Positions 46,274-54,960 of a stretch of 64,000 bases of DNA are shown here, one piece after another. The DNA is taken from NCBI RefSeq assembly GCF_000385135.1, contig NZ_ARQM01000010.1, positions 124,001-188,000 of the forward strand, read 5' to 3'. Position numbers and translations under genes: made by a program. Position 1 is the first letter of the stretch. Each line of letters opens with the position of its first letter. The DNA is from Promicromonospora sukumoe 327MFSha3.1. GTDB taxonomy: Bacteria > Actinomycetota > Actinomycetes > Actinomycetales > Cellulomonadaceae. The notes beneath the pieces were generated by a model, which saw only the letters and a list, made by a program, of their open reading frames with translations, had not been told where the DNA came from and did no database searches.

Positions 46274-46312
46274 GGGGTGTATGCGGATTTTGATACGCCC
46301 GCGATATACCCC
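46274..46312. promoter_or_regulatory. Candidate operator between ABC transporter and response regulator
   Basis: An imperfect inverted repeat ggggtgtatgcg (46274-46285) / cgcgatatacccc (46300-46312), with an inner gtatgcgg / atacgccc pair around an AT-rich centre. It lies in the 88-bp divergent gap, well placed for the adjacent OmpR-type regulator. Confidence 0.4.
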
Positions 46313-46319
46313 GGCTCCG

Positions 46320-46325
46320 TAGCAT
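46320..46325 (+). promoter_or_regulatory. -10 hexamer, leaderless promoter of response regulator
   Basis: TAGCAT lies 7 nt before the ATG at 46333 and just downstream of the candidate operator. Confidence 0.5.
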
Positions 46326-46332
46326 CGAGGGC

Positions 46333-47043
46333 ATGCGCGTGCTGATCGTCGAGGACGAACCCGAGCTGGCGGACGGCATCCGCGCGGGCCTGCGCCTGGA
46401 GGCGATCGCCGCCGACGTCGCGGGCGACGGCCACACGGCGCTGGAGCTGCTGAGCGTCAACGCGTACGACATCGCCGTCCTCGACCGCGACATCCCCGGA
46501 CCGTCGGGCGACGAGATCGCCCGGAGCGTGGTCGCGTCCGGGAGCGGCATGCCGATCCTCATGCTCACGGCCGCCGACCGGCTCGACGACAAGGCCTCGG
46601 GGTTCGAGCTGGGCGCCGACGACTACCTCACCAAGCCGTTCGAGCTGCGTGAGCTCGTGCTGCGGCTCCGGGCGCTCGACCGCCGCCGGGCCCACCACCG
46701 CCCGCCGGTGCGGGAGATCGCCGGCCTGCGTGTGGACCCGTTCCGGCGCGAGGTCTACCGCGACGGCCGCTACGTGCCGGTGACCCGCAAGCAGTTCGCC
46801 GTCCTGGAGGTGCTCGTGGCCGCCGACGGCGGCGTCGTCAGCGCCGAGGACCTGCTGGAGCGGGCCTGGGACGAGAACGCCGACCCCTTCACCAACGCGG
46901 TGCGCATCACGGTCTCGGCGCTGCGCAAGCGGCTCGGCGAACCCTGGGTGATCGCCACGGTGCCCGGCGTCGGCTACCGGATCGACGTGCAGGCGCCCGC
47001 GGAAGCCGGCCGTGGACCCGCCCGTGGACCCGGCCGTGGATAG
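46333..47043 (+). CDS. OmpR/PhoB family response regulator
   Basis: A 236-residue DNA-binding regulator. The receiver domain has the acidic pocket EDE (7-9), phosphoacceptor Asp51 in VLDRDIPG and the LTKPF Lys. The C-terminal winged helix (VPVTRKQFAVLEVLVAADGG to VSALRKRLG and GVGYRID) binds DNA. The C-terminal tail is Gly/Arg/Pro-rich. The sensor kinase gene overlaps its 3' end by about 32 nt. Confidence 0.95.
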   Translation: MRVLIVEDEPELADGIRAGLRLEAIAADVAGDGHTALELLSVNAYDIAVLDRDIPGPSGDEIARSVVASGSGMPILMLTAADRLDDKASGFELGADDYLTKPFELRELVLRLRALDRRRAHHRPPVREIAGLRVDPFRREVYRDGRYVPVTRKQFAVLEVLVAADGGVVSAEDLLERAWDENADPFTNAVRITVSALRKRLGEPWVIATVPGVGYRIDVQAPAEAGRGPARGPGRG

Positions 47044-48157
47044 GGCGCCCGGCCTGAGCGTCCGCCTCAAGCTCACGCTGAGCTACACGGGGTTCCTCAT
47101 GCTGGCCGCCACGCTCGTACTCGGCGTCGTGTGGCTGTTCCTGCTGCGGTACTCGCCCCGGGACGGGATCGACTCCCTGCGCGAGCTCCTCAACCCCGGG
47201 GTGTTCATCGGCGGGTGGGGGCCGCGGGTGTTCCTGCCGGCCGCCCTCGTGGTGCTGGCGTTCCTGCTCGTGTTCGGCCTGGTGGGCGGGTGGTTCCTCG
47301 CGGGCCGCATGCTCGCGCCGCTGGCGCAGATCACCGACGCGACCCGGCTGGCCTCGGGCGGGTCGCTCGCGCACCGGATCCGCCTGCCCGGCCGCCGGGA
47401 CGAGTTCCGCGAGCTCGCCGACTCCTTCGACGCCATGCTCGCGCGGCTCGAGGCGCACGTCGCCGAGCAGCGTAGGTTCGCCGCCAACGCCTCCCACGAG
47501 CTGCGCACCCCGCTCGCGATCGCCCAGACGTTCCTCGAGGTGGCCCGCAAGGACCCGGACGGCGACACCGGCGCGCTCGTCGAGCGGCTGCACGCCGTCA
47601 ACTCCCGGGCGATCGACCTCACCGAGGCGCTGCTCGTGCTGAGCCGCGCCGACCAGCGCTCCTTCACCCCGGAGCACGTCGACCTCTCCCTCCTGGCGGA
47701 GGAGGCCACCGAGACCCTCTTGCCGCTCGCCGGACGACGCGGCGTCACGATCGAGACCTCGGGCGACGTCACCCCGACCACCGGCTCGCCGGCGCTCCTG
47801 CTCCAGCTGACGACGAACCTGGTGCACAACGCGATCGTCCACAACCTGCCGGACGGCGCCGTCGAGCCCGGCACCGTGCACGTCCGCACCGACACCCGGC
47901 CCGACGGCGCGACCCTCGTCGTGGAGAACACCGGGGAGCGGCTCACGGAGGGCCTGGTCTCGACGCTCGCCGAGCCGTTCCAGCGCGGCACCGAACGCGC
48001 TCGCGCCGCCCGGACGGGCGCCGACCACGTGGGGGTGGGCCTGGGTCTGGCGATCGTGCGGAGCATCGCGGAGGCCCACGACGGCACCCTCGCGCTCGCG
48101 CCCCGCCCCGGTGGGGGCCTGCGCGCCACGGTCCGGCTGCCTGCCGGGCACGTCTGA
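47012..48157 (+). CDS. Sensor histidine kinase
   Basis: A 381-residue membrane kinase. Two transmembrane helices (about 22-46 and 72-98) flank a short ~25-residue outer loop, followed by a HAMP linker, the phosphorylated His162 in ASHELRTPLAIAQ, the N box NLVHNAIVHN and the G box VGLGLAIVRSI. The tiny sensor loop recalls kinases that sense through a partner ABC permease, which fits the MacB-like transporter nearby. GTG codons at 47012, 47024 and 47036 are all in frame; the longest is given. Confidence 0.93.
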   Translation: MDPPVDPAVDRAPGLSVRLKLTLSYTGFLMLAATLVLGVVWLFLLRYSPRDGIDSLRELLNPGVFIGGWGPRVFLPAALVVLAFLLVFGLVGGWFLAGRMLAPLAQITDATRLASGGSLAHRIRLPGRRDEFRELADSFDAMLARLEAHVAEQRRFAANASHELRTPLAIAQTFLEVARKDPDGDTGALVERLHAVNSRAIDLTEALLVLSRADQRSFTPEHVDLSLLAEEATETLLPLAGRRGVTIETSGDVTPTTGSPALLLQLTTNLVHNAIVHNLPDGAVEPGTVHVRTDTRPDGATLVVENTGERLTEGLVSTLAEPFQRGTERARAARTGADHVGVGLGLAIVRSIAEAHDGTLALAPRPGGGLRATVRLPAGHV

Positions 48158-48199
48158 CGGCGGGGCGGGGCGGGGCGGGGCGCGCGCCGGCCGCCGGAC

Positions 48200-48254
48200 C
48201 GACCATGCACCTGCTGCCAGGCGGGTGTTCCGTCTGGCAGCAGGTGCATGGTCG
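48200..48254. terminator. Perfect 21-bp hairpin between kinase and cydC
   Basis: Exact arms 48200-48220 and 48234-48254 with a 13-nt loop between two convergent genes. No T-tract; a probable bidirectional terminator. Confidence 0.65.
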
Positions 48255-48275
48255 ATCGCTCATGGCTCCGGGCGG

Positions 48276-50279
48276 TCAGGCCTCCTGCGCCGCTGCCCAG
48301 GCGTAGGCCGGGTCCGTGGCGAGGAGGTCCTCGTGCCGGCCGCGGGCCACGACGGTCGCGGGGGAGCCGGAGGGCCCCGGGATCCCGGACACCCCGGGCG
48401 TTCCGGACCTTCCGGGGTCGCCGACGTCGCCCCGGGCGCCGTCGGCCAGGAGCAGCACCTCGTCCGCGACGGCCAGCGGCGTGAGCCGGTGCGTGGCTAC
48501 GAGCACCGCGCGTCCCGTCGCGCGGGCGTGGGCGGCGACGGCGTGCACCAGCGCGTCGGCGGTCTGCCCGTCGAGGTGCTCGGCGGGCTCGTCCACGAGC
48601 AGCACCCGGGCGGGCGCCAGCAGCGCGCGTGCCACCAGCAGCCGACGGCGCTCGCCGCCCGACACCGCCGCGGCGTCCGTGCCGACCACGGTGTCCAGGC
48701 CCGCGGGGAGCGCGTCGAGCCAGTCGCCCAGCCCGACGGCGTCCAGCGCCGCACGAGCCTCGTCGGGCGTGACGTCGCCGCGCGCGACCCGGAGGTTCTC
48801 GAGCACGGTCGTGTCGAACAGATGCCCGTCCTCGGCGACGAACAGGGCGTCCCCGACCCGCTCGGTCGGCAGTCCGTCAGGTGATCGGTGGTCCGGGCCG
48901 CCGATCACCTGTCGGACTGCCGACCGTCCGCCGACGGCGCCGGCCAGCGAACCGATCAGCCCGGCCGCCGTCATCAGCAGCGTGGTCTTGCCCACCCCGG
49001 ACGCTCCCGCCAGCGCGACGACGGATCCCGGCCGCAGCGTGAGGGACACCCCTTCGACGGCCACGACCGGCCCGTCCGCACCGGGCCAGCCCGCCGCGAC
49101 GTCGTCGAGGGTGAGCAGCGCGGCGTCGTCACCAGAGCCGTCACCAGAACCGTCGGCGCCCGCGTCGTCCGTGCCGAGCACACTCGCCGTGTCGGACGTA
49201 CGGATCACCCGGGTGACCTGTGTGTCTGACACGTCCGGCGGGTCCGCGGGGAGCAGCGCCAGCAGCCGCCGCGCGGCCTCACGCGACCGGTGCAGCTGCA
49301 CCGCCGCGGCGGGCAGCCCCGCGGTCGCCTCGAACACGGCGAGCGGCGTCAGCACGATCACTGTCAGCGCCTCGGGCGACAGCGTGCCCGACAGCGCCGC
49401 CGGGATCCCGAACGCCAGCGCCGCGAGCACCGCCAGACCCTGGGCCAGCGCGCCCAGGGCGGCGGCCAGCCCGGAGGTGCGGGCGCCGTCGTCGGCGATC
49501 GCGGACAGGCGCGCGTCCGCGGCGTCCAGGTCACCCAGCCGCGCGCCGAACCGTCCCGCGACCCGCAGCGGCGCCGACTCCTCCAGGATCTCCAGCGACA
49601 ACGCCGTCACCTCGCCACGGGCCGCCGCGCCCCGCGCCTCCGTGCGGGCCGCCGCCCGCGCCGCGAGCCACGGCGTCACGACGCCCGCGAGCACCAGGCA
49701 GACCGCCAGCGCGAGGCCCGCGGACGGCAGCAGCACGCCCAGCAGGATCACCGACCCCAGCGACGTCACCACCGCGACCCCGGCGGGCACCATCGCGCGC
49801 ACCACCACGTCGCCGACGTCGTCCACGTCCTGGCCGATCCGCGCCAGGAGCTCGCCGCGCCGCACCGTGACCGGCCGGTCGTCGGCGGCGAGCCGCTCGT
49901 ACAGGTTGGCGCGCAGGGCCGCCATCCCGCGGAGCGCGACGTCGTGCGAGGCGAGGCGCTCGCAGTAGCGCAGCACGCCGCGCCCGATGCCGAACGCCCG
50001 CACCGACACCACGGCCACCGACAGCGTGAGCACCGGCGGCATCTGCGACGCCCGGGCGACGAGCCAGGCGGCGACCGCCGCGAGCCCGATCGCGCAGGTC
50101 AGCGCCAGCGTGCCGAGCGCGATCGCGGCCGCGACCTTGCCCGGCCGCACCTCCAGCAGGGGCAGGATGCGCCGCAGCGGGTCGGGTCCGGAGTAGCGGC
50201 GCGCACGGCGGGCGTCACGGTGCGGCACGGGCGCGGACGCCGCCGCCCGTTCCGGCTCCCGGGTCACCTGGTCGTTCAT
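48276..50279 (-). CDS. cydC: Thiol reductant ABC exporter subunit CydC
   Basis: CydDC exports cysteine/glutathione-type thiols or binds heme and is required for cytochrome bd assembly. This 667-residue half-transporter has a six-helix membrane domain, then an ATPase with Walker A AGASGVGKTTLL (near residue 421), VAEDGHLFDTTVLENL (Q-loop region), AVSGGERRRLLVARALL (signature), VLLVDEPAEHLD (Walker B) and ATHRL. Two stretches are encoded by palindromes: DVSDTQVTRVIRTSDTAS in the linker and VRQVIGGPDHRSPDGLPTER between Walker A and the Q-loop. The ATG overlaps cydD by 4 nt. Confidence 0.93.
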   Translation of the reverse strand: MNDQVTREPERAAASAPVPHRDARRARRYSGPDPLRRILPLLEVRPGKVAAAIALGTLALTCAIGLAAVAAWLVARASQMPPVLTLSVAVVSVRAFGIGRGVLRYCERLASHDVALRGMAALRANLYERLAADDRPVTVRRGELLARIGQDVDDVGDVVVRAMVPAGVAVVTSLGSVILLGVLLPSAGLALAVCLVLAGVVTPWLAARAAARTEARGAAARGEVTALSLEILEESAPLRVAGRFGARLGDLDAADARLSAIADDGARTSGLAAALGALAQGLAVLAALAFGIPAALSGTLSPEALTVIVLTPLAVFEATAGLPAAAVQLHRSREAARRLLALLPADPPDVSDTQVTRVIRTSDTASVLGTDDAGADGSGDGSGDDAALLTLDDVAAGWPGADGPVVAVEGVSLTLRPGSVVALAGASGVGKTTLLMTAAGLIGSLAGAVGGRSAVRQVIGGPDHRSPDGLPTERVGDALFVAEDGHLFDTTVLENLRVARGDVTPDEARAALDAVGLGDWLDALPAGLDTVVGTDAAAVSGGERRRLLVARALLAPARVLLVDEPAEHLDGQTADALVHAVAAHARATGRAVLVATHRLTPLAVADEVLLLADGARGDVGDPGRSGTPGVSGIPGPSGSPATVVARGRHEDLLATDPAYAWAAAQEA
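48864..48925. repeat. Intragenic palindrome family B in cydC
   Basis: 25-nt arms (48864-48888, 48901-48925) with one mismatch and a 12-nt loop, within the coding region of the ATPase domain (about residues 452-472). It shares GGTCGGCAG, GTCAGGTG and TCGG with the intergenic palindrome at 17071-17136. Confidence 0.85.
49188..49233. repeat. Intragenic palindrome family A in cydC
   Basis: 23-nt arms (49188-49210, 49211-49233) meeting at CCCGGG with about five mismatches, in the linker between membrane and ATPase domains (about residues 349-364). It shares its TCACCCGGGTGACCTGTG core and the GTCNGACACG ends with the intergenic copy at 15724-15773. Confidence 0.85.
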
Positions 50280-52303
50280 CGTGCCTCCTGACCGTTCGCG
50301 AGACCGGACGTCTTCGCCGGGCCCGGTTCCGGTTCGGGCTCGGGTTCCCGCCCGGCGGTCCCGGCCCCGTGCGGGTCGGTCTCCGGTCCCGCGGCCCGGT
50401 CCGCCGCGTCGGCCCGGTCTGCTGCGTCCGCCGCGTCCGCTGCGTCCGCCGCCGAGCGGACGTCGATCACCTGGTCCGCGAGGGCCAGCAGCGAGGCCCG
50501 GTGCGCGACGACGAGCACGGTGCGGCCCGCGTCCCGCCAGGCCCGGACGGTGTCGAGCACGGCCTGCTCGCCCCGTGCGTCCAGGTGCGCGGTGGGCTCG
50601 TCGAGGATCACGAGCGGCCGGGCCGCGGCGTCGTCGAGCAGGGCGGAGGTGAGCGCGACCCGCTGGCGCTGCCCCACGGACAGCCCCACGCCGCCGAGCC
50701 CGATGCGGGTGTCCCAGCCGTCGGGCAGGCTGCCGACGACGGCGTCCAGTCCCGTCAGACGGGCGGCCTCCGCGAGGGCTCGGTCCTGGTCGGTCGCCGC
50801 GGCGCCGTCGAGCACGACGTCGCGCAGCCGCCCCGGCGGGAGCGCCGGCCGCTGCGGCACCCAGGTGAGGCCCGACCACCACGCGTCCAGCCCGCCGGAC
50901 CCCGCGTCGTCGAGGCCGCGGAGCGGGACGTCGTCGGGAGCGCCGACCGCGGCGCCGTCCGCACCGCCGTCCGGCAGCAGCCCGACCCGTCCGGCATCCG
51001 GTTCGAGCAGGCCGAGGGCGGTGAGCACGGCGGTCGACTTGCCCGACCCGCTCGGCCCGCGCAGCGCCACGACCCGGCCCTCGCCGGGCACGCCGGACCC
51101 CAGCGGGATCCGCGCGGACAGCCCGGCCGGGGCGATCACCCCGCGGCCGCCGGCGCGCACGGAGACGCCGTCGAGCACGAGCGTGCGCGCCACCGGGACG
51201 CCCTCGCCCGCGGCCCGGACGGTGTCCGTCGCACCCATCGAGACGCCCGACCCCGTGGAGCTACCGACCCCCGCCGCACCGCCCGAGACCAGCGCGAACG
51301 CCCGGTCCACCGCGGCCACGCCGTCGACCGAGGCGTGGAACTCCGCCCCGACCCGCCGCATCGGCAGGTAGATCTCGGGGGCCAGCACGAGCACCGCCAG
51401 CGCGGGCTGCAGCTCCATGGCGCCCTCGACGAGCCGGAGCCCGACGCCCACGGCGATGATCGCCACGGACAGCGTCGTGAGCAGCTCGAGCACCATCGAC
51501 GACAGGAACGCGATGCGCAGGGTGCCCATCGTGGCCCGCCGGGAGGCGTCGCCCAGCGCGCGCACCCGTGCGCCCGGCCCGAACGACCGGCCGAACGCGC
51601 GCAGCGTCGGGAGCCCCGCGACCAGGTCGAGCACCTGGGCGCCCAGCCGTTCCACGGTGGCGAGCCGCCGCTGCGACATCCCCGCCGTCAGGCGCCCGAC
51701 GAGCACCATGAACATCGGTACGAGCGGCAGCGTCACGATCGCGATCAGGGCCGATACCCAGTCCAGGCCGAGCACCACGCACACGAGAGCGGGCGTGACC
51801 AGCGCCGTCAGCACGAGCTGCGGCACGTACCGCACCAGGTACGGCTCGAGCGCGTCGAGGCCGCGCGTCGCGAGGGTCGCGACCTCGGCCTCGGGGCTCG
51901 CCCCGCTCCCGCCGCCCGACGGCGCCGCGGGGCCGGGCGACGTCGTCGCGACACCACCCTCCGCCGTCGGCCACGAGGCCCTGGGCCCGCGCAGCGCCCA
52001 GGCCTCCACGACAGCCCGGCGCAGCTCGGCGATGGTGCGGGCGGCCGCGCGCAGCGCGTACCGCTCCTGCGCCCAGGCGACGACGGCGCGCCCGGCCACC
52101 ACCGCGGCGAGTCCCGCGAAGGGCCACATCAGGTCGGGCGCGACGATGCCGTCCCCGCGCACGACCGGGGTCAGCAGCGCGGCGATGAGCAGCGCCTGCG
52201 CGACGATCAGCGCGGCGGCGGCCACACCGAGGCCGACCGTGAGCGCCACGTACCAGCGGGCCGCGTGCACGTGGCGCAGCAGGCGGGGGTCGAGCGGTCT
52301 CAT
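50276..52303 (-). CDS. cydD: Thiol reductant ABC exporter subunit CydD
   Basis: The 675-residue partner of CydC. The membrane domain has about six helices (LTVGLGVAAAALIVAQALLI at the start; LVRYVPQLVLTALVTPALVC in the middle), then an ATPase with [32 protein letters not shown] (Q-loop), GVGLSVGQRQRVALTSALL (signature), LVILDEPTAHLD and VAHR. The C-terminal ~50 residues are low-complexity (Ala-Asp repeats, then Glu-Pro repeats) encoded by short DNA repeats. The stop overlaps the cydC ATG. Confidence 0.93.
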   Translation of the reverse strand: MRPLDPRLLRHVHAARWYVALTVGLGVAAAALIVAQALLIAALLTPVVRGDGIVAPDLMWPFAGLAAVVAGRAVVAWAQERYALRAAARTIAELRRAVVEAWALRGPRASWPTAEGGVATTSPGPAAPSGGGSGASPEAEVATLATRGLDALEPYLVRYVPQLVLTALVTPALVCVVLGLDWVSALIAIVTLPLVPMFMVLVGRLTAGMSQRRLATVERLGAQVLDLVAGLPTLRAFGRSFGPGARVRALGDASRRATMGTLRIAFLSSMVLELLTTLSVAIIAVGVGLRLVEGAMELQPALAVLVLAPEIYLPMRRVGAEFHASVDGVAAVDRAFALVSGGAAGVGSSTGSGVSMGATDTVRAAGEGVPVARTLVLDGVSVRAGGRGVIAPAGLSARIPLGSGVPGEGRVVALRGPSGSGKSTAVLTALGLLEPDAGRVGLLPDGGADGAAVGAPDDVPLRGLDDAGSGGLDAWWSGLTWVPQRPALPPGRLRDVVLDGAAATDQDRALAEAARLTGLDAVVGSLPDGWDTRIGLGGVGLSVGQRQRVALTSALLDDAAARPLVILDEPTAHLDARGEQAVLDTVRAWRDAGRTVLVVAHRASLLALADQVIDVRSAADAADAADAADRADAADRAAGPETDPHGAGTAGREPEPEPEPGPAKTSGLANGQEAR

Positions 52304-52331
52304 GTCGCGATGGTCCCGTACCCGGACGGCG

Positions 52332-53381
52332 TCAGAACGCCGACTCCTTGATCTTCTTCCAGGTCAGGCCGGCCGGGGCGGGGATGTGGTCCACCGTGAG
52401 CCGACGCCGGAACACCCAGTAGGTCCAGCCCTGGTACAGGATCACGAGGGGCGTGAGGAACACGGCGACCCAGGTCATGATCGTCAGGGTGTAGGGGGTC
52501 GAGGAGGCCTCGGCGATGGTCAGCGAGTTGCCGCCGTCCAGGCCGGGCATGACGTCGGGGTACATGGAGCCGAAGATCAGCACGACCGCCGCGACGATGG
52601 TCACGGCCGAGAGCCCGAAGGCCCAGCCCTCGCGCCCGGCGCGGTTGGTCAGCGCGACGCCGACCAGGCCCAGCGCGGCGACCACGACGACCGCCCAGGT
52701 CCAGGTCACCGAGAACGCGAGCTGCGCCCAGAGCGCCCAGCCCCCGGCCACGAGCACGGCCACCAGGGACAGCACGCCGGCGAACCGCCGGGCGCGTCCC
52801 CGGATCTCGCCGTCGGTCTTGAGCGCCACGAACACCGCCCCGTGCAGCAGGAACAGCACGAGCGTGGTGGCGCCGCCGAGCAGCGCGAACGGGTTGAGCA
52901 GGGCCCAGAAGCCGCCCACGTACTGGTGCGCCTCGTCGAGCTGGACGCCGCGGACCAGGTTGGCGAACGCCACGCCCCAGAGCACGGCGGGCACCCAGGA
53001 GCCCACCTGGATCGCGATGTCGCAGCGGCGCGCCCACACGGCGTCGGCGATCTTGCCGCGGTACTCGAAGGCGACACCGCGCACGATCAGGGCCACGAGG
53101 ATGAGCAGCAGCGGGAGGTAGAAGCCGGAGAACAGGGTGGCGTACCACTCGGGGAAGGCGGCGAAGGTGGCGCCGCCCGCGGTGATCAGCCACACCTCGT
53201 TGCCGTCCCAGAGCGGTCCGATGCTGTTCACCAGCACGCGTCGCTCCTTCTCCCGGTGCGCGGCGTCGCCGCGGGGGAGCAGGGACATCAGCATCCCGAC
53301 GCCGAAGTCGAACCCCTCGAGCACGAGGTACCCGGTCCACAGGATCGCGATGATGAAGAACCACACGAGTGCGAGGTCCAC
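52332..53381 (-). CDS. cydB: Cytochrome bd ubiquinol/menaquinol oxidase subunit II
   Basis: A 349-residue polytopic subunit of the high-affinity terminal oxidase. The N-terminus LALVWFFIIAILWTGYLVLEGFDFG and the segment NSIGPLWDGNEVWLITAGGA with FPEWYATLFSGFYLPL are CydB hallmarks; the end carries LTIMTWVAVFLTPLVILYQGWTYWVF. Residue 1 is set at GTG 53381, six nt after AAGGAAG; GTG 53387 is the alternative. Second gene of the cydABDC operon. Confidence 0.95.
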   Translation of the reverse strand: MDLALVWFFIIAILWTGYLVLEGFDFGVGMLMSLLPRGDAAHREKERRVLVNSIGPLWDGNEVWLITAGGATFAAFPEWYATLFSGFYLPLLLILVALIVRGVAFEYRGKIADAVWARRCDIAIQVGSWVPAVLWGVAFANLVRGVQLDEAHQYVGGFWALLNPFALLGGATTLVLFLLHGAVFVALKTDGEIRGRARRFAGVLSLVAVLVAGGWALWAQLAFSVTWTWAVVVVAALGLVGVALTNRAGREGWAFGLSAVTIVAAVVLIFGSMYPDVMPGLDGGNSLTIAEASSTPYTLTIMTWVAVFLTPLVILYQGWTYWVFRRRLTVDHIPAPAGLTWKKIKESAF

Positions 53382-53383
53382 GG

Positions 53384-53464
53384 TCACTTCCTTGTCTTCG
53401 AAAGGCTGGTCGTCATGGGGCTGGTCGTCATGAGGCTGGTGTGCACGGGGCTGGGCCTGCGCAT
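53384..53464 (-). other. 26-codon ORF filling the cydA-cydB gap
   Basis: An ATG overlapping the cydA stop by one base opens a frame of 26 codons (MRRPSPVHTSLMTTSPMTTS then LSKTRK) that ends at a TGA overlapping the GTG at 53387. It contains an internal 15-nt direct repeat. It is not hydrophobic, so not CydX-like, and may only couple translation from cydA to cydB. Confidence 0.25.
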
Positions 53465-54960
53465 CAGTAGGCGAACGAGAGTGGCCGGTCGGAGTCGTCC
53501 CCGGCCGCCTCGGGCGACTCGTCGCGGACGGTCCTGGGCACACCCTCGATCGCGTACCGGTGCATGAGCCGGTACCAGACGAAGGCCAGCACGCCGTAGA
53601 GCAGGGTGAAGACGATCATCGAGGTGAGCACCATGCCGGGGCTCACCACCTCCGAGACGCCGTTCATCGTGAGCAGCCGGATCTGGTCGATCCCCGTGGG
53701 GTTCGGGGCGACGACCCAGGGCTGGCGGCCCATCTCGGTGAAGATCCAGCCGAACGACGACGCGAGGAACGGCGTGGGGATAGCGGCGATGCCGATGCGG
53801 GCGAGCCACTTGTTGTCGCTGACCCGGCCGCCGCGCGTGAACCAGAGAGCGGCCAGGGCGAGCAGCGCGGACCCGGCCGCGAACCCGATCATGAGCCGGA
53901 AGCTCCAGTACGTGACGGCGAGGTTCGGCGTGTACGAGATCTCGTTGCCGGCCTCGTCGGTGGCGCCGAACTTCTCGGAGTACTGCTCCTGCACGTCGTT
54001 GACACCGGGCAGGAAGCTGTCCGGGCCGGAGAAGTGCCCCGTCCCGAGGTAGCTGGCCAGGCCCGGCACCTCCAGGACGTGCCGCACGCCCTCGCAGGAG
54101 TTGGAGAGGTCGCCGATGGTCAGGATCGAGAAGTTCGCGGCCTCCTCGCCGTCGCAGAGCGCCTCCGCGGACGCCATCTTGCCCGGCTGCTGCTCGAACA
54201 TGAGCTTGCCCTGGACGTCGCCCGACAGCGCGACGCCGACGCCGGCGACCAGCATGACGACAGTGCCGAGGATCACGGCGGGGCGGTACACGTTGCGGGC
54301 GAGCTCGACGGACTCGGGCTGCTTGGTCCGGGCCAGGCGCACCATCCACCAGGCGGCGATGCCTGCCACGAACGTCCCGGCGGTCAGGAAGGCCGCGGCG
54401 ACGGCGTGGGGGAAGGCCGCCCACAGCGTGTTGTTGCCGAGGATCGCCCAGATGTTCTCCATCTCGGCGCGACCCGTCTCCGGGTTGTACCGGGCACCGA
54501 CGGGGTGCTGCATCCAGGAGTTGGCGGCCAGGATGAAGAAGGCCGACAGGTTCACCGCGACGGCCACGGCCCAGATGCAGGCCAGGTGCACCTTCTTGTT
54601 CACCCGGTCCCAGCCGAAGATCCAGACGCCGAGGAAGACCGACTCCACGAAGAACGCGGCGAGGGCCTCCATGGCCAGCGGGGCGCCGAACACGTCGCCG
54701 ACGAACCGCGAGTACTCGCTCCAGTTCATGCCGAACTGGAACTCCTGCACGATCCCGGTCACGACGCCGAGCGCGAAGTTGATCAGGAAGAGCTTGCCGA
54801 AGAACTTGGTCAGCCTCAGCCACCGCTCGTTCCCGGTCCGGACCCAGGCGGTCTGCATGATCGCCACGAGGGGCGCCAGACCGATCGTGAGGGGGACGAA
54901 GATGAAGTGATAGACGGTGGTGATGCCGAACTGCCAGCGTGCCAGGTCGAGAGCTTCCAC
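53464..54960 (-). CDS. cydA: Cytochrome bd oxidase subunit I
   Basis: The 498-residue catalytic subunit reducing O2 to water with quinol. Heme ligands match His18 (TVYHFIFVPLTIG), His185 (AAFPHAV) and Met357 (YWSFRLM); Glu98/Glu106 match the E. coli Glu99/Glu107 pair; GRQPW is at 411-415. The Q-loop contains Lys252, Glu256 and two cysteines (269, 289) at the spacing of the Q-loop disulfide described for mycobacterial bd. AGGAG precedes the GTG at 54960. First gene of the operon, under Rex control. Confidence 0.96.
   Translation of the reverse strand: MEALDLARWQFGITTVYHFIFVPLTIGLAPLVAIMQTAWVRTGNERWLRLTKFFGKLFLINFALGVVTGIVQEFQFGMNWSEYSRFVGDVFGAPLAMEALAAFFVESVFLGVWIFGWDRVNKKVHLACIWAVAVAVNLSAFFILAANSWMQHPVGARYNPETGRAEMENIWAILGNNTLWAAFPHAVAAAFLTAGTFVAGIAAWWMVRLARTKQPESVELARNVYRPAVILGTVVMLVAGVGVALSGDVQGKLMFEQQPGKMASAEALCDGEEAANFSILTIGDLSNSCEGVRHVLEVPGLASYLGTGHFSGPDSFLPGVNDVQEQYSEKFGATDEAGNEISYTPNLAVTYWSFRLMIGFAAGSALLALAALWFTRGGRVSDNKWLARIGIAAIPTPFLASSFGWIFTEMGRQPWVVAPNPTGIDQIRLLTMNGVSEVVSPGMVLTSMIVFTLLYGVLAFVWYRLMHRYAIEGVPRTVRDESPEAAGDDSDRPLSFAY

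Noticed and set aside
42835-47076. Long minus-strand frame joining the ABC permease to antisense of the response regulator
   Set aside because: The permease starts at 45432 by overlap with the ATPase stop; upstream sequence is out of frame with the ATPase and antisense to the regulator.
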